The notes under the pieces were generated by a model. The model ran no database searches. It worked only from the letters and a program-made list of their open reading frames with translations, and was not told the origin of the DNA. From Actinoplanes lobatus (GTDB taxonomy: Bacteria; Actinomycetota; Actinomycetes; Mycobacteriales; Micromonosporaceae), in contig NZ_JACHNC010000001.1 in NCBI RefSeq assembly GCF_014205215.1, forward strand, positions 9,916,501-9,980,500: a DNA stretch of 64,000 nt, read 5' to 3'. Positions 41,834 through 50,793 of this stretch are shown piece by piece. Position 1 is the stretch's first letter. Each line of letters starts with the position of its first letter. A program made the translations under genes and the position numbers.

Positions 41834-43933
41834 TCAGCTGCCGACCGGGCCGCCGTCCTTGCGCCAGGTCACCACGACGCCGGGCTTGGCGAAGTCGCCG
41901 TCCGGCCAGACCGAGGCGGGCTTGTCCACCGACGCGCCGGTGATCTCGCCGGGGTGCTGGACCGCCACGAACACCGAACGGTCGTCGGAGGTGATGAAGG
42001 GGCCGCAGGTCTCGGCGCCCTTCGGCACGGTGAGGAACTGGCGCAGCCGGCCCCGCTCCCGGCCCTCGACCGGCGTCGCGAAGAGACCGTCGTTGCTGCC
42101 CAGCGCGTTGCCGTCGGTCGAGATCCAGAGGTTGCCGGCGCTGTCGAAGGCGACGTTGTCCGGGCAGGAGATCGGGGAGACCGCCGTCTTGTCGTAGCCG
42201 CCGAAGTAGGTGTCGGCCGCGGCCGGGTCGCCGCACACGATCGGCAGCTGCCAGGTGAAGGTGGCGCCGGTGTGGTCGCCCCGGTCCTCGGTGATCTCGA
42301 AGATGTGGCCGTGCTTGTTGGCGTTGCGCGGGTTGGCCTCGTCCGGCTTGGCGTTGGTGCCGACACCGCGGTTGGTGTTGTTGGTCATCGCCGCGTAGAT
42401 CTTGCCGGTGCGCGGGCTCGGCTGGACGTCCTCGGGACGGTCCATCTTGGTGGCGCCGACCGCGTCGCCGGCCAGGCGGGTGAAGGTGAGCACGTCGATC
42501 GCGGTCATGCCGGGCACGTACGACGTGTTGCCGGACACCAGCTTGATCCACTCGCCCCGGCCGTCGAACTTCCCGTCGGCGGGCGGCTTGCCGGTGCCGT
42601 CGATCTCGGCCGGGTCGCTGTCGCCGGTGACCTTGGCGACGTAGAGCGTGCCCGACTCCAGCAGGGTCAGGTTGTGCCGGCGGGCCCACGGCGAGTCGCT
42701 GTCGATGTACTTCTTGTCCGAGACGAACTTGTACAGGTAGTCGAACCGCTCGTCGTCACCCATGTACGCGACGACCCGGCCGTTGCGGGCGACGATGACG
42801 TTGGCGCCCTCGTGCTTGAAGCGGCCCATGGCGGTGTGCTTGCGCGGACGGCCCTCGGGGTCGAACGGGTCGACCTCGACGACCCAGCCGAACCGGTTCG
42901 CCTCGTTCGGGTGCAGGGCCAGGTCGAAGCGCTCCTGGGCCCGGTCCCACTTGCGGCTGCCGCTCGGGTAGCGGGCGGTGGTGCTGATGCCGTACCGGTT
43001 GAGCTTCGGCTTGACGTCGGCCGCGACCGCGTCACCGCCGACGAGGTACTGGTTGAAGTTCTCCTCGCCGGAGAGCACGGTGCCCCACGGGGTGACGCCG
43101 CCGGCGCAGTTGTTCAGCGTGCCGATGACGATCCGGCCGGACGGGTCGGCGGCGGTCTTGACCAGCGCCGAGCCGGCCACCGGGCCGGTCAGCTCGAACT
43201 CGGTCGCGAGCGCGGTGATCCGGCGGTTCCAGCGCAGCCGGCGGCTCTTGGCCGGCTTCCACCGGCCGGTGCGGCCGACCCGCTCGATCTCGACCACGGA
43301 CAGGCCGTGCGCCGCGATGGCGATCTTGAGTTGCTCGACGGTGAGGGCGTCCATGGTGGTGAAGCCACGGAACATCAGGTCCTCGTTGGTGTATTCGTGG
43401 TTCACCACGAGCAGCGCCCGGTCCCGGTCACCGGGGATCGGGATCACGCCGACGAAGTCGTTGTTGTAGCCGAACTGCTTCGACTGGGCGGCCGCCGTCT
43501 GCTTGTCGACGTCGAACGCCGGCGCGCCGGGCTCGACCGGATCGCCCCAGCGGATCACGACCGACGACTGGTACCCGGCCGGGATGGTCACCTGGTCCAG
43601 GGTGTTCGGGGCGACCGTCTCGAAGGTGAGCCGGCCGGCCCTGCCGCCGTGGCGGGCGGCCTCTACCGGGGCGGCCGGGGCGGCCGCGGCGGGGCCGGCC
43701 GCGGCGAGCGCCGAGCCGCCGAAGCCGAGCACCATCGCTCCGACGGCACCGGCCCGGACCACGCCGCGGCGGCTCATCTCGGCGTTGACGACGTCTCCGA
43801 GGTAGGGGTTGGCCGACTCGTTCGGCACGGGGTGGTCACACGCGTTGCCGCATCGGTACAGACAGGTCATCGCGTCGCGACTGCCACCGCTGTGTCCCAG
43901 CAGCGGAAGCAGGCGGCGGTTGAAGTCCGGCAT
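41834..43933 (-). CDS. phoX: Tat-exported PhoX family alkaline phosphatase
   Basis: About 699 residues from the ATG at 43933, with GAGGAGA 9 nt upstream. The N-terminal part (about 1-50) contains LLPLLGHSGGSRDAMTC, then SRRGVVRAGAVGAMVLG with a twin-arginine signal and AAA-type cleavage. The PhoX beta-propeller follows: LLVVNHEYTNED, LNNCAGGVTPWGTVLSGEEN-type (shortened), PNEANRFGWVVEVDPFDP, MGRFKHEGANV and CPDNVAFDSAGNLWISTDGN (shortened). These are the Ca/Fe-ligand blocks of PhoX. It releases phosphate from organic esters outside the cell. A Pho-box is not obvious upstream. Confidence 0.92.
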   Translation of the reverse strand: MPDFNRRLLPLLGHSGGSRDAMTCLYRCGNACDHPVPNESANPYLGDVVNAEMSRRGVVRAGAVGAMVLGFGGSALAAAGPAAAAPAAPVEAARHGGRAGRLTFETVAPNTLDQVTIPAGYQSSVVIRWGDPVEPGAPAFDVDKQTAAAQSKQFGYNNDFVGVIPIPGDRDRALLVVNHEYTNEDLMFRGFTTMDALTVEQLKIAIAAHGLSVVEIERVGRTGRWKPAKSRRLRWNRRITALATEFELTGPVAGSALVKTAADPSGRIVIGTLNNCAGGVTPWGTVLSGEENFNQYLVGGDAVAADVKPKLNRYGISTTARYPSGSRKWDRAQERFDLALHPNEANRFGWVVEVDPFDPEGRPRKHTAMGRFKHEGANVIVARNGRVVAYMGDDERFDYLYKFVSDKKYIDSDSPWARRHNLTLLESGTLYVAKVTGDSDPAEIDGTGKPPADGKFDGRGEWIKLVSGNTSYVPGMTAIDVLTFTRLAGDAVGATKMDRPEDVQPSPRTGKIYAAMTNNTNRGVGTNAKPDEANPRNANKHGHIFEITEDRGDHTGATFTWQLPIVCGDPAAADTYFGGYDKTAVSPISCPDNVAFDSAGNLWISTDGNALGSNDGLFATPVEGRERGRLRQFLTVPKGAETCGPFITSDDRSVFVAVQHPGEITGASVDKPASVWPDGDFAKPGVVVTWRKDGGPVGS

Positions 43934-44100
43934 CGGTTCAGTTCTCCTCGGTCTCACGTCACCGCGCTCGGTGACGGGCTGCCCGGACGCTAAAAGCCCA
44001 GGTGTACGGCGACCACCCCGGTCGGGTGCCCCCGAGGTGAACGAGGCGTGAACGTCCTCCGCACGTTGCCGCCCGGAGAACCGGTGTAGCCCAGGCCGCT
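43934..44100. other. Upstream region of phoX
   Basis: This is the phoX side of the divergent region shared with the arabinan operon. The sequence near 44010-44060 has GGTGAACG and GGCGTGAACG, which loosely recall PhoP-box direct repeats (GTTCACC-type) on the minus strand. The spacing was not convincing enough to call a Pho box. Confidence 0.3.
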
Positions 44101-44114
44101 AGTTAACGCTAACA
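44101..44114. promoter_or_regulatory. LacI-type operator, arabinan regulon type
   Basis: AGTTAACGCTAACA differs at two positions from TGTTAGCGCTAACA, the LacI-family operator I recall for arabinose/arabinan genes in actinobacteria. It lies upstream of the GH51-GH43 operon promoter. Confidence 0.55.
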
Positions 44115-44131
44115 AGATCCAGTCTTTGCGG

Positions 44132-44145
44132 TTGCAGCGCTGCAA
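44132..44145. promoter_or_regulatory. Perfect LacI-type palindrome TTGCAGCGCTGCAA
   Basis: A 14-bp perfect palindrome with the CG centre typical of LacI/CcpA-like operators. It is 18 bp downstream of the other candidate operator and 18 bp upstream of the putative -35. Confidence 0.65.
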
Positions 44146-44163
44146 ATCCTGGTCGTGAAACAC

Positions 44164-44193
44164 TTGACAGCCCTGTCGATGTTTGCGTACACA
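44164..44193 (+). promoter_or_regulatory. Sigma70-like promoter of the arabinan operon
   Basis: TTGACA (44164-44169) and TACACA (44188-44193) are separated by 18 bp, about 60 bp before the GH51 start codon. This is a strong housekeeping-type match for such GC-rich DNA and sits directly downstream of two operator-like palindromes. Confidence 0.6.
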
Positions 44194-44255
44194 TTGCGGA
44201 GCCCCTATACGGAAACACTCCCGAAACCGTTGCGATCCGCACCGGAGGACTCTTC

Positions 44256-46751
44256 ATGCCCCGAATCCCCTACCGTCTCGTGGGCGCGGCCGCCGTACTG
44301 GTCTCGCTCCCGCTCGCGGTCGCCCCGCCGGTCGCCGCCGTGGCGGTCGAACCGGACTACACCATCACGGTGAACCCGGACGCGACCGGCGCCTCGATCC
44401 CCAAGTCCATGTACGGCGTCTTCTTCGAGGACATCAACTACGCGGCCGACGGCGGCCTCTACGCCGAACTGGTCCGCAACCGCTCGTTCGAGTTCACCAG
44501 CACCGACGCGTCCGGCTACAACGGGCTGACCGCGTGGGCGGCCACCGGCTCGGCCGTGGTGACCAACGACGACCAGCGGCTCAACGAGCGCAACCGCAAC
44601 TACCTCAAGGTGACCGGCGCGGCCGGCCTCACCAACGCCGGCTACAACACCGGTCTGGCCGTCGCCCGGTCGGAGCACTACAACTTCTCGGTGTGGGCCC
44701 GGGCCGACGCGGCGTCCACCCTGGAGGTGGCGCTGCAGACCACCGCCGGGACCGCGCTCGCCGCCCCGCTGACGGTGGCGGTCTCCGGGGACACCTGGAC
44801 GAAGTACACCGGCACGCTGCGGGCGACCGGCACCAGTGACGTCGCGCGCCTGTCGGTCCGGACCACCGGCACGGCGACGCTGCGCCTGGACGAGATCTCG
44901 CTGTTCCCGCGCGACACCTACAAGGGCCGGGCGAACGGCCTGCGCAGGGACCTGGCCGAGAAGATCGCGGCGCTCGAGCCGGGCTTCGTCCGCTTCCCGG
45001 GCGGCTGCCTCGTCAACACCGGCAGCATGTACCAGTACACGGCCGCCAACAACTACCCGCGCGCCCGGTCCTACCAGTGGAAGGACACCGTCGGGCCGGT
45101 CGAGACACGGGCCACCAACAAGAACTTCTGGGGCTACAACCAGAGCTACGGCCTCGGCTACTACGAGTACTTCCAGTTCGCCGAGGACATCGGCGCCATG
45201 CCGCTGCCGGTCCTGCCGGCCCTGGTGACCGGTTGTGGCCAGAATCGGGCCACGATCGACGAGGCGCTGCTCCAGCAGTACATCCAGGACACCCTGGACC
45301 TGATCGAGTTCGCCAACGGCGCGACCACCACCACGTGGGGCAAGGTGCGCGCCGACATGGGCCACCCGAAGCCGTTCAACCTCACCACGCTCGGCATCGG
45401 CAACGAGGAGAACCTGCCCGAGGAGTACTGGGCGAACTTCCTCAAGTTCGAGTCCGCCATCAAGGCGAAGCACCCGGACATCACGGTGGTCAGCAACTCC
45501 GGTCCGGACGACCAGGGTTCGACGTTCGAGAACCTGTGGGCCAAGAACCGGGCGAACGGCACGGACATGGTCGACGAGCACTACTACAACAGCCCGTCGT
45601 GGTTCCTGCAGAACAACAAGCGCTATGACTCGTACGACCGGAGCGGTCCGAAGGTCTTCCTCGGCGAATACGCGTCGCTCGACGCCAAGCTGTACAACTC
45701 GCTGGCCGAGGCGGCGTACATGACCGGCCTGGAGCGCAACGCCGACGTGGTGAAGATGGCGTCCTACGCGCCGCTGCTCGCCAACATCGACAACGTGCAG
45801 TGGAAGCCGGACATGATCTGGTTCGACAACGACGAGTCGTGGGGCTCCACCAGCTACCAGATGCAGAAGCTCTTCATGAACAACGTCGGTGACCGGGTCG
45901 TGCCGACCACCACCACCGGCAACGTGCTCCAGCCGAAGCCGATCACCGGCGGGGTCGGGCTCTCCACCTGGCGGACCGCCGCGACCTACGACGACGTCAA
46001 GGTCACCAGCCCGGACGGCGCCGTGCTGTTCAGCGACGACTTCAACGACGGCAACGCGGACGGCTGGACCTCGGTGACCAACCGCGGCAACTGGACGGTG
46101 ACCAACGGCGCCTACACCCAGACGACCACGGACACCGAGGACACCATGGTCAAGGGCGCGACGATCAGCGCGACCGATTACGACTACACGCTGAAGGCCA
46201 CCAAGACGGCCGGCGCGGAGGGCTTCCTGGTCGCGTTCGGCATCCAGGAGACCGGCCAGTTCTACTGGTGGAACCTGGGCGGCTGGAACAACACCCAGGG
46301 CGCCATCGAGAAGGGGATCACCTCCGCCAAGGAGCAGATCCTCACCAAGCCCAACAGCGTGACCACGGGCAGGACCTACGACCTCAAGATTTCGGTACGG
46401 GGTACGAAGGTCACCCTGTACCTGGACGGAGTGGAGTGGGGCTCGTTCGACGACAACGCCGTCACCGAGCCGTTCGCCCAGGTCGTCACGGAGGACACGA
46501 GGACCGGCGAGCTGATCGTCAAGGTCGTCAACGCGCAGGACACCCCGGCCGTCACAAGGATCGACCTGGGTGGGCGCAAGGTGGCCCGGACCGCGAAACA
46601 GACCGTGATCACCGGTGACCCGGGCGAGCAGAACACCCGCTCGGCCGAGCCGATCCTGCCGGTCACCAGCACCGTCAGCGGGATCGCCGCCACGTTTACC
46701 CGCGAGTTCCCGGCGAACTCGGTCACCTTCCTCCGGATCAAGACCCGATAA
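44256..46751 (+). CDS. Secreted alpha-L-arabinofuranosidase, GH51
   Basis: 831 residues. The signal peptide is about 1-29 (cleavage after VAA). An N-terminal GH51-type domain with an embedded carbohydrate-binding-like segment (about 100-215, WAATGSAVVTNDDQR to LRLDEISLFPRD) precedes the TIM barrel. The acid/base Glu is in LGIGNEENL (about 384) and the nucleophile Glu in FLGEYAS (about 471). A concanavalin/LamG-type module (about 575-735, LFSDDFNDGNADGWTSV) is inserted before the C-terminal beta-sandwich. It releases arabinofuranose from arabinan or arabinoxylan outside the cell. It is first in an operon with GH43, behind LacI-type operators. Confidence 0.93.
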   Translation: MPRIPYRLVGAAAVLVSLPLAVAPPVAAVAVEPDYTITVNPDATGASIPKSMYGVFFEDINYAADGGLYAELVRNRSFEFTSTDASGYNGLTAWAATGSAVVTNDDQRLNERNRNYLKVTGAAGLTNAGYNTGLAVARSEHYNFSVWARADAASTLEVALQTTAGTALAAPLTVAVSGDTWTKYTGTLRATGTSDVARLSVRTTGTATLRLDEISLFPRDTYKGRANGLRRDLAEKIAALEPGFVRFPGGCLVNTGSMYQYTAANNYPRARSYQWKDTVGPVETRATNKNFWGYNQSYGLGYYEYFQFAEDIGAMPLPVLPALVTGCGQNRATIDEALLQQYIQDTLDLIEFANGATTTTWGKVRADMGHPKPFNLTTLGIGNEENLPEEYWANFLKFESAIKAKHPDITVVSNSGPDDQGSTFENLWAKNRANGTDMVDEHYYNSPSWFLQNNKRYDSYDRSGPKVFLGEYASLDAKLYNSLAEAAYMTGLERNADVVKMASYAPLLANIDNVQWKPDMIWFDNDESWGSTSYQMQKLFMNNVGDRVVPTTTTGNVLQPKPITGGVGLSTWRTAATYDDVKVTSPDGAVLFSDDFNDGNADGWTSVTNRGNWTVTNGAYTQTTTDTEDTMVKGATISATDYDYTLKATKTAGAEGFLVAFGIQETGQFYWWNLGGWNNTQGAIEKGITSAKEQILTKPNSVTTGRTYDLKISVRGTKVTLYLDGVEWGSFDDNAVTEPFAQVVTEDTRTGELIVKVVNAQDTPAVTRIDLGGRKVARTAKQTVITGDPGEQNTRSAEPILPVTSTVSGIAATFTREFPANSVTFLRIKTR

Positions 46752-46761
46752 GGACGTGGAC

Positions 46762-48183
46762 ATGACGTTCGCACTGCATCGCCGTACGCTGCTCCGGGGT
46801 TCTCTCGGGGTGGCCGGCGCCGGAGCTCTCGGCGCGCTCGCCGCGAGCGGCGCGGAAGGCGCCCCGCAGCCGGGCCCGCTGCCCGATGACGCCGCCATCT
46901 ACGGAGTGCCCACCATCGACCCGCTGATCAGCCAGCGCGCCGACCCCTTCATCACCAGGCCGGTCGGCGGCATGTACTACTTCACCGGCTCGGTGCCGGA
47001 GTACGACCGCCTGGTCGTGCGCGGCGCCACCACCATCGCCGGCCTCGCCGGGGCCGAGGAGACCGTCATCTGGCGGCGCCCCACCAGCGGCACCATGGGC
47101 GGCCACATCTGGGCGCCGGAGCTGCACCGGATCGGCGGGAAGTGGTACATCTACTTCGCCGCCGGCGACGCCGGGAACGTGTTCCGGATCCGGACGTACG
47201 TGATGGAGTCCGCGCTCGACGACCCGCGCGACCCGGCCGGCTGGACCCTCAAGGGGCAGCTGATCACCGAGTGGGACGGCTTCACCCTGGACGCCACCAG
47301 CTTCACCCATCGCGGGCGGCAGTACCTGGTGTGGGCCCAGAGCGAGCCGGAGATCGCGGTCAACACGAGCCTCTACATCGCCGAGATGGCGAACCCGTGG
47401 ACGTTCCGGACCAAGCCGACCCGGATCACCACGCCCACGAAGAGCTGGGAGATCATCGGCTACCGGGTGAACGAGGGCCCGGCCGTGCTGATCCGTAACG
47501 GGAAGGTATTCATCACCTTCTCGGCCAGCGCCACCGACGCCAACTACTGCATGGGCCTGCTCTCCGCCGACGCGTCGGACGATCTTCTTTCGCGTTCCAG
47601 TTGGACGAAGCACCCGGATCCGATCTTCGTCTCCGACGACCGGACCCAGCGGTACGGGCCCGGGCACAACTCGTTCACGGTGGCCGAGGACGGGGAGACC
47701 GACGTGCTGGTCTACCACGCCCGCGACTACAAGCAGATCGTCGGCGACCCGCTGTACGACCCCAACCGGCACACCCGGGTGCAGAAGCTCTACTGGCACG
47801 AGGACGGGACGCCGCTGTTCGGCATCCCGGTCGGGACGGGCGGGCCGATCGTGCGCCTGTCGCCGTCCGGCGCGCCACGCTCGTTCGTCAAGCACGAGGG
47901 TGACGTGATCCGGGCCGCGCACGCGCCGCGTGAGCTGGAGCTGACCCAGTTCCGGTTCGTGGCCGGGGCGGACGGCACCGAGACGATCCAGTCGGTCGAC
48001 CAGCCCACGAAGTTCCTCGTGGTCAGCGGCACGACCGTCGGGCTGGGCGCCACCGGCACCCCGGTCACCCGGATCGCGGCCAAGGGTGGCGTGACCATCC
48101 GGGTCGCGCCCGGCCAGTACCTCCAGCACAAGGGCGGTCAGATCACGGTCGCCGCGAAGGCCACGGTCTTCACCCTGAGCTAG
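46762..48183 (+). CDS. Tat-exported arabinan-active GH43 glycosidase
   Basis: 473 residues; the ATG lies 11 nt after the GH51 stop. Residues 6-35 form a twin-arginine signal (HRRTLLRGSLGVAGAG). The GH43 five-bladed propeller follows: base Asp in RADPFITRPVGGMYYFTGS (shortened), the Asp in FTLDATSFTHRG and acid Glu in RVNEGPAVLIRNGK. GPGHNSFTVAEDG and VYHARDYK are also characteristic. The last about 100 residues form a beta-trefoil or AbfB-like module with FRFVAGADGTETIQSVDQP. It probably removes arabinose side chains or trims arabino-oligosaccharides together with the GH51 enzyme. Confidence 0.9.
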   Translation: MTFALHRRTLLRGSLGVAGAGALGALAASGAEGAPQPGPLPDDAAIYGVPTIDPLISQRADPFITRPVGGMYYFTGSVPEYDRLVVRGATTIAGLAGAEETVIWRRPTSGTMGGHIWAPELHRIGGKWYIYFAAGDAGNVFRIRTYVMESALDDPRDPAGWTLKGQLITEWDGFTLDATSFTHRGRQYLVWAQSEPEIAVNTSLYIAEMANPWTFRTKPTRITTPTKSWEIIGYRVNEGPAVLIRNGKVFITFSASATDANYCMGLLSADASDDLLSRSSWTKHPDPIFVSDDRTQRYGPGHNSFTVAEDGETDVLVYHARDYKQIVGDPLYDPNRHTRVQKLYWHEDGTPLFGIPVGTGGPIVRLSPSGAPRSFVKHEGDVIRAAHAPRELELTQFRFVAGADGTETIQSVDQPTKFLVVSGTTVGLGATGTPVTRIAAKGGVTIRVAPGQYLQHKGGQITVAAKATVFTLS

Positions 48184-48190
48184 ATCACTC

Positions 48191-48224
48191 AGATCACGGA
48201 GGGGGCGCGCCCCCTCCGTGATCT
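48191..48224 (+). terminator. 34-bp perfect palindrome ending the arabinan operon
   Basis: Arms 48191-48207 and 48208-48224 are exact complements without a loop, containing GGAGGGGGCG and its complement. The palindrome starts 8 bp after the GH43 stop. A transcript would fold to a very stable hairpin with a minimal loop. Confidence 0.8.
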
Positions 48225-48273
48225 ATCGCTCAGAAACAGGACTTTCAGATACCTCTTTTAGTAGGGTCGGCCC

Positions 48274-48711
48274 GTGCGACTGAATCGCTCCACCGATATC
48301 GGCCTTCGCGTCCTGATGCTCGCCGCCGCACGGCCGGACGACCTGCTCACCATCGACGTGCTGGCGGACTCGGTGGCGGTCCCCCGCAGCCACCTCGCCA
48401 AGGTGGTCCAGCGGTTGCAGCACCTCGGCCTGCTGGACACCGTGCGCGGCCGCAACGGCGGCGTCCGGCTCGCCACCGGCGCCGCGGGCGCGTCCATCGG
48501 CGGCCTGGTCCGCGAACTCGAGGGCGACACCGAGGTGGTCGAGTGCGGCGGGGAGACGCCCTGCCCGCTCAACGCCGGCTGCCGGCTGCGCGGTGCGCTG
48601 CGCGTCGCACAGGAGGCGTTCTACGCCTCGCTCGACCCCATCACGATCGGCGACCTGGCCGCTCCCCCGGTCCGGCAGGTGCTCCTGACCCTCGGCCGAT
48701 CTCCCCAGTGA
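48274..48711 (+). CDS. nsrR: Rrf2 family nitric-oxide-sensing repressor, NsrR-like
   Basis: 145 residues from a GTG at 48274. The winged helix is at about 1-70 (STDIGLRVLMLAA, VPRSHLAKVVQRLQ, RGRNGGVRLA). The three cluster-ligand cysteines are at 91, 97 and 103 (CGGETPCPLNAGC), with the same C-x5-C-x5-C spacing as in Streptomyces NsrR. The 4Fe-4S cluster is destroyed by NO, which lifts repression. It lies 14 bp upstream of the flavohaemoglobin gene and surely regulates it. The AT-rich stretch 48236-48270 before the start probably contains its operator. Confidence 0.9.
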   Translation: MRLNRSTDIGLRVLMLAAARPDDLLTIDVLADSVAVPRSHLAKVVQRLQHLGLLDTVRGRNGGVRLATGAAGASIGGLVRELEGDTEVVECGGETPCPLNAGCRLRGALRVAQEAFYASLDPITIGDLAAPPVRQVLLTLGRSPQ

Positions 48712-48725
48712 AGAGGAGACCCCTC

Positions 48726-49931
48726 ATGCTGTCCGCATCCAGTGCCCCGATCGTCGAGGCGACCCTGCCGGTCGTCGGCGAGCACCTCGAAGCCATCACC
48801 ACCGTCTTCTACGAGACGATGATCGGGGAGAACCCGGAGCTGCTGAACCTGTTCAGCCGCAGCGCGCAGGCCACCGGCGAGCAGCGCAGCGCACTCTCCG
48901 GGGCGGTCGCGGCGTACGCCGCGCACCTCATCGGCGCCGGCCCGTCCGGCGTGGCGTTCGAGCACGTGGTGGACCGGATCGCCCACCGGCACTGCGCCCT
49001 CGGCATCCGCCCCGAGCAGTACACGATGGTCGGCCGCTACCTGCTGCGCGCCGTCGGCACGGTGCTCGGCGACGCCGTCACACCGGGGATCGCCGCCGCA
49101 TGGGACGAGGTGTACTGGCTGTTCGCGGCCCAGTTGATCGGCCGGGAGGCGCGCCTCTACGCCGAGGCCGGGGTCGAGGGCGCCGACCCGTGGCGGTCCT
49201 ACGCGGTCGCCAACAAGATCGAGGAGGCGCACGACACGGTCTCGTTCGTGCTGGTCCCGGCCGACCTGCGGGCCGCCCCCGACTACCACCCCGGGCAGTA
49301 CGTGACGGTCGCCGTCGACCTGCCCGAGGCCGGCCGCCAGCTGCGGCAGTACACGCTGTCCCAGGCGCCGACCGGCGGCACCCTGCGGATCACCGTCCGG
49401 CGGGTCCGCGGCCGCGGCGGCGCCCCCGACGGCGTGGTCTCCGCGTTCCTGCACGACCAGGTCGGCATCGGCGACCGGCTGCGGATCAGCCAGCCGTACG
49501 GCGACCTCGTCCTGCGCCCCGGAGACTCCCCGCTGCTGCTGGTCAGCGCCGGAGTCGGGATCACCCCGATGGCGGCGATCCTGGAACAGACGGCACGGAC
49601 CCAGCCGACCCGTGAGGTGACCGTCGTCCACGCCGACCGGGACCCGGGCCGCCACCCGCTGCGCGGCGACATGCTCAGCAGCGGCGCCCGGATCCGCTCG
49701 TTCCACGAGGTCCTCTGGTACGAGCAGGGCGGCCCCACCGGCGCGCACACCGGCCTGATCGACACCGACCAGGTCCCGGTGCACCCGGACGCCGAGGTGT
49801 ACCTGTGCGGCCCGGCGCCGTTCATGCAGACCGTCCGGGCCGGCCTGCACCGGCAGGGCATCCCGGACGAGCGGATCCGGTACGAGGTGTTCGGCTCCGA
49901 ACAGTGGCGCCCCGCTCCGGCGGCCGCCTGA
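48726..49931 (+). CDS. hmp: Flavohaemoprotein, nitric oxide dioxygenase
   Basis: 401 residues in three domains. The globin (1-135) has Tyr29 (B10), Gln53 (E7), proximal His89 in IAHRHCALGIRPEQY, and Tyr99. The FAD domain (about 150-250) has RQYTLSQAP. The NAD domain has VSAGVGITPMAAILEQ and YLCGPAPFMQ. It converts NO to nitrate using NAD(P)H and O2. AGGAG lies 9-10 nt before the ATG, 14 nt after nsrR, so the two form an operon under NsrR control. All catalytic residues are present. Confidence 0.95.
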   Translation: MLSASSAPIVEATLPVVGEHLEAITTVFYETMIGENPELLNLFSRSAQATGEQRSALSGAVAAYAAHLIGAGPSGVAFEHVVDRIAHRHCALGIRPEQYTMVGRYLLRAVGTVLGDAVTPGIAAAWDEVYWLFAAQLIGREARLYAEAGVEGADPWRSYAVANKIEEAHDTVSFVLVPADLRAAPDYHPGQYVTVAVDLPEAGRQLRQYTLSQAPTGGTLRITVRRVRGRGGAPDGVVSAFLHDQVGIGDRLRISQPYGDLVLRPGDSPLLLVSAGVGITPMAAILEQTARTQPTREVTVVHADRDPGRHPLRGDMLSSGARIRSFHEVLWYEQGGPTGAHTGLIDTDQVPVHPDAEVYLCGPAPFMQTVRAGLHRQGIPDERIRYEVFGSEQWRPAPAAA

Positions 49932-49939
49932 CAAGGCAT

Positions 49940-49999
49940 TGAGCCGATCTTGGACGATCAACCACCGCATCAGGTGGGCCAACGTCCAAGATCGGCTCA
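49940..49999 (+). terminator. Nested hairpin after hmp
   Basis: Perfect 17-bp outer arms (49940-49956 and 49983-49999) enclose a 26-nt loop that itself contains CCACC and GGTGG arms. It begins 9 bp after the hmp stop and is followed by TTCTT. It should end the nsrR-hmp transcript and insulate the ESX-like cassette. Confidence 0.75.
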
Positions 50000-50083
50000 G
50001 TTCTTGAGCGGCGTGATGAACCCGTTCCCGCTCGCGGGTGTGTACCGGGACGACCGGTACATGTCCCGGCGGGGAGGGAAGCC

Positions 50084-50473
50084 ATGCCACAGGACCCGGA
50101 GGACCTGCTCGCCGACTGGCAGTGGCGCGTCCAGCGGCAGACCGAGACCACCCACGAGCTGAGCCGACGGATGCAGCAGGTCTCAGCCTCGGCGGAGTCC
50201 CGCGACGGCGGTGTCGCCGTGACCGTCGACCACGCCGGCGGGCTGAGCGGCCTGACCCTGACCGACGACGCGATGCGACTCGCTCCGGACGAGCTGGCGC
50301 GGCTCATCATGGCGACCGCTCGCCGGGCCCAGGCCAGGCTCTCCGACGAGATGGCCGAGTTGGTCAAGGGAATATTCGGCTCCGACTCGGCCACCACGTC
50401 GTTCATCGCCGGCACCTACGCCGACCAGTTCCCGGCACAGCCGTCCGACCACCACGAGGAGCGTGGTCGGTGA
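50084..50473 (+). CDS. YbaB/EbfC-like protein of an ESX-type cassette
   Basis: 129 residues, with GGAGGG 6 nt before the ATG. The core (about 20-95) is YbaB/EbfC-like: helical start, DGGVAVTVDHAGGLSGLTL, then LAPDELARLIMATARRAQARL (shortened). The C-terminal 30 residues are disordered and hydrophilic. Actinomycete YbaB-like proteins of this size commonly precede EspC/WXG100 genes in ESX-associated loci (EspL-like role, possibly chaperone or regulator). Its stop overlaps the next ATG by one base (TGATG). Confidence 0.75.
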   Translation: MPQDPEDLLADWQWRVQRQTETTHELSRRMQQVSASAESRDGGVAVTVDHAGGLSGLTLTDDAMRLAPDELARLIMATARRAQARLSDEMAELVKGIFGSDSATTSFIAGTYADQFPAQPSDHHEERGR

Positions 50474-50793
50474 TGGCCGTTCCCGAGCTCCACATCGATG
50501 TGGCGGCCGTCGACGCCCACGCGACCAAGGTGGACGAGATCGCGGACATGCTCGATCAGGTGACCGCGGCCGCCGGGTATCTCGACCAGCAGGACTCGGT
50601 ATACGGCGAGTTCCCGAGCCTACTGATCCTGCCGATCCTCAACATCGTGCAGGAGTATGCCGTCCAGGATCTCCGGGCGGGAACCGACGCGACGGCGCAT
50701 CTCGCCGATGTATTGCGGTCGATCACCGTGGAGATCGGCATCACCGACAACGAGGCTGCTCATGTCATCGGCTTCCAGGAGGGACGGCGATGA
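50473..50793 (+). CDS. EspC/WXG100-like small helical protein
   Basis: 106 residues without signal peptide, mostly helical. The first helix (HIDVAAVDAHATKVDEIADML) and a second (LRAGTDATAHLADVLRSITV) resemble the helical hairpin of EspC-like type VII secretion substrates. There is no WXG motif. It overlaps the next gene by 4 bases (ATGA), so YbaB-like, EspC-like and the large protein are translated as a block. Similar proteins are thought to pair with the longer helical partner for export. This is inferred from size, fold and order. Confidence 0.65.
   Translation: MAVPELHIDVAAVDAHATKVDEIADMLDQVTAAAGYLDQQDSVYGEFPSLLILPILNIVQEYAVQDLRAGTDATAHLADVLRSITVEIGITDNEAAHVIGFQEGRR

Noticed and set aside
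44010..44060. Pho box upstream of phoX
   Set aside because: There are GTGAACG-like elements, but the 11-bp direct-repeat spacing could not be confirmed by eye.
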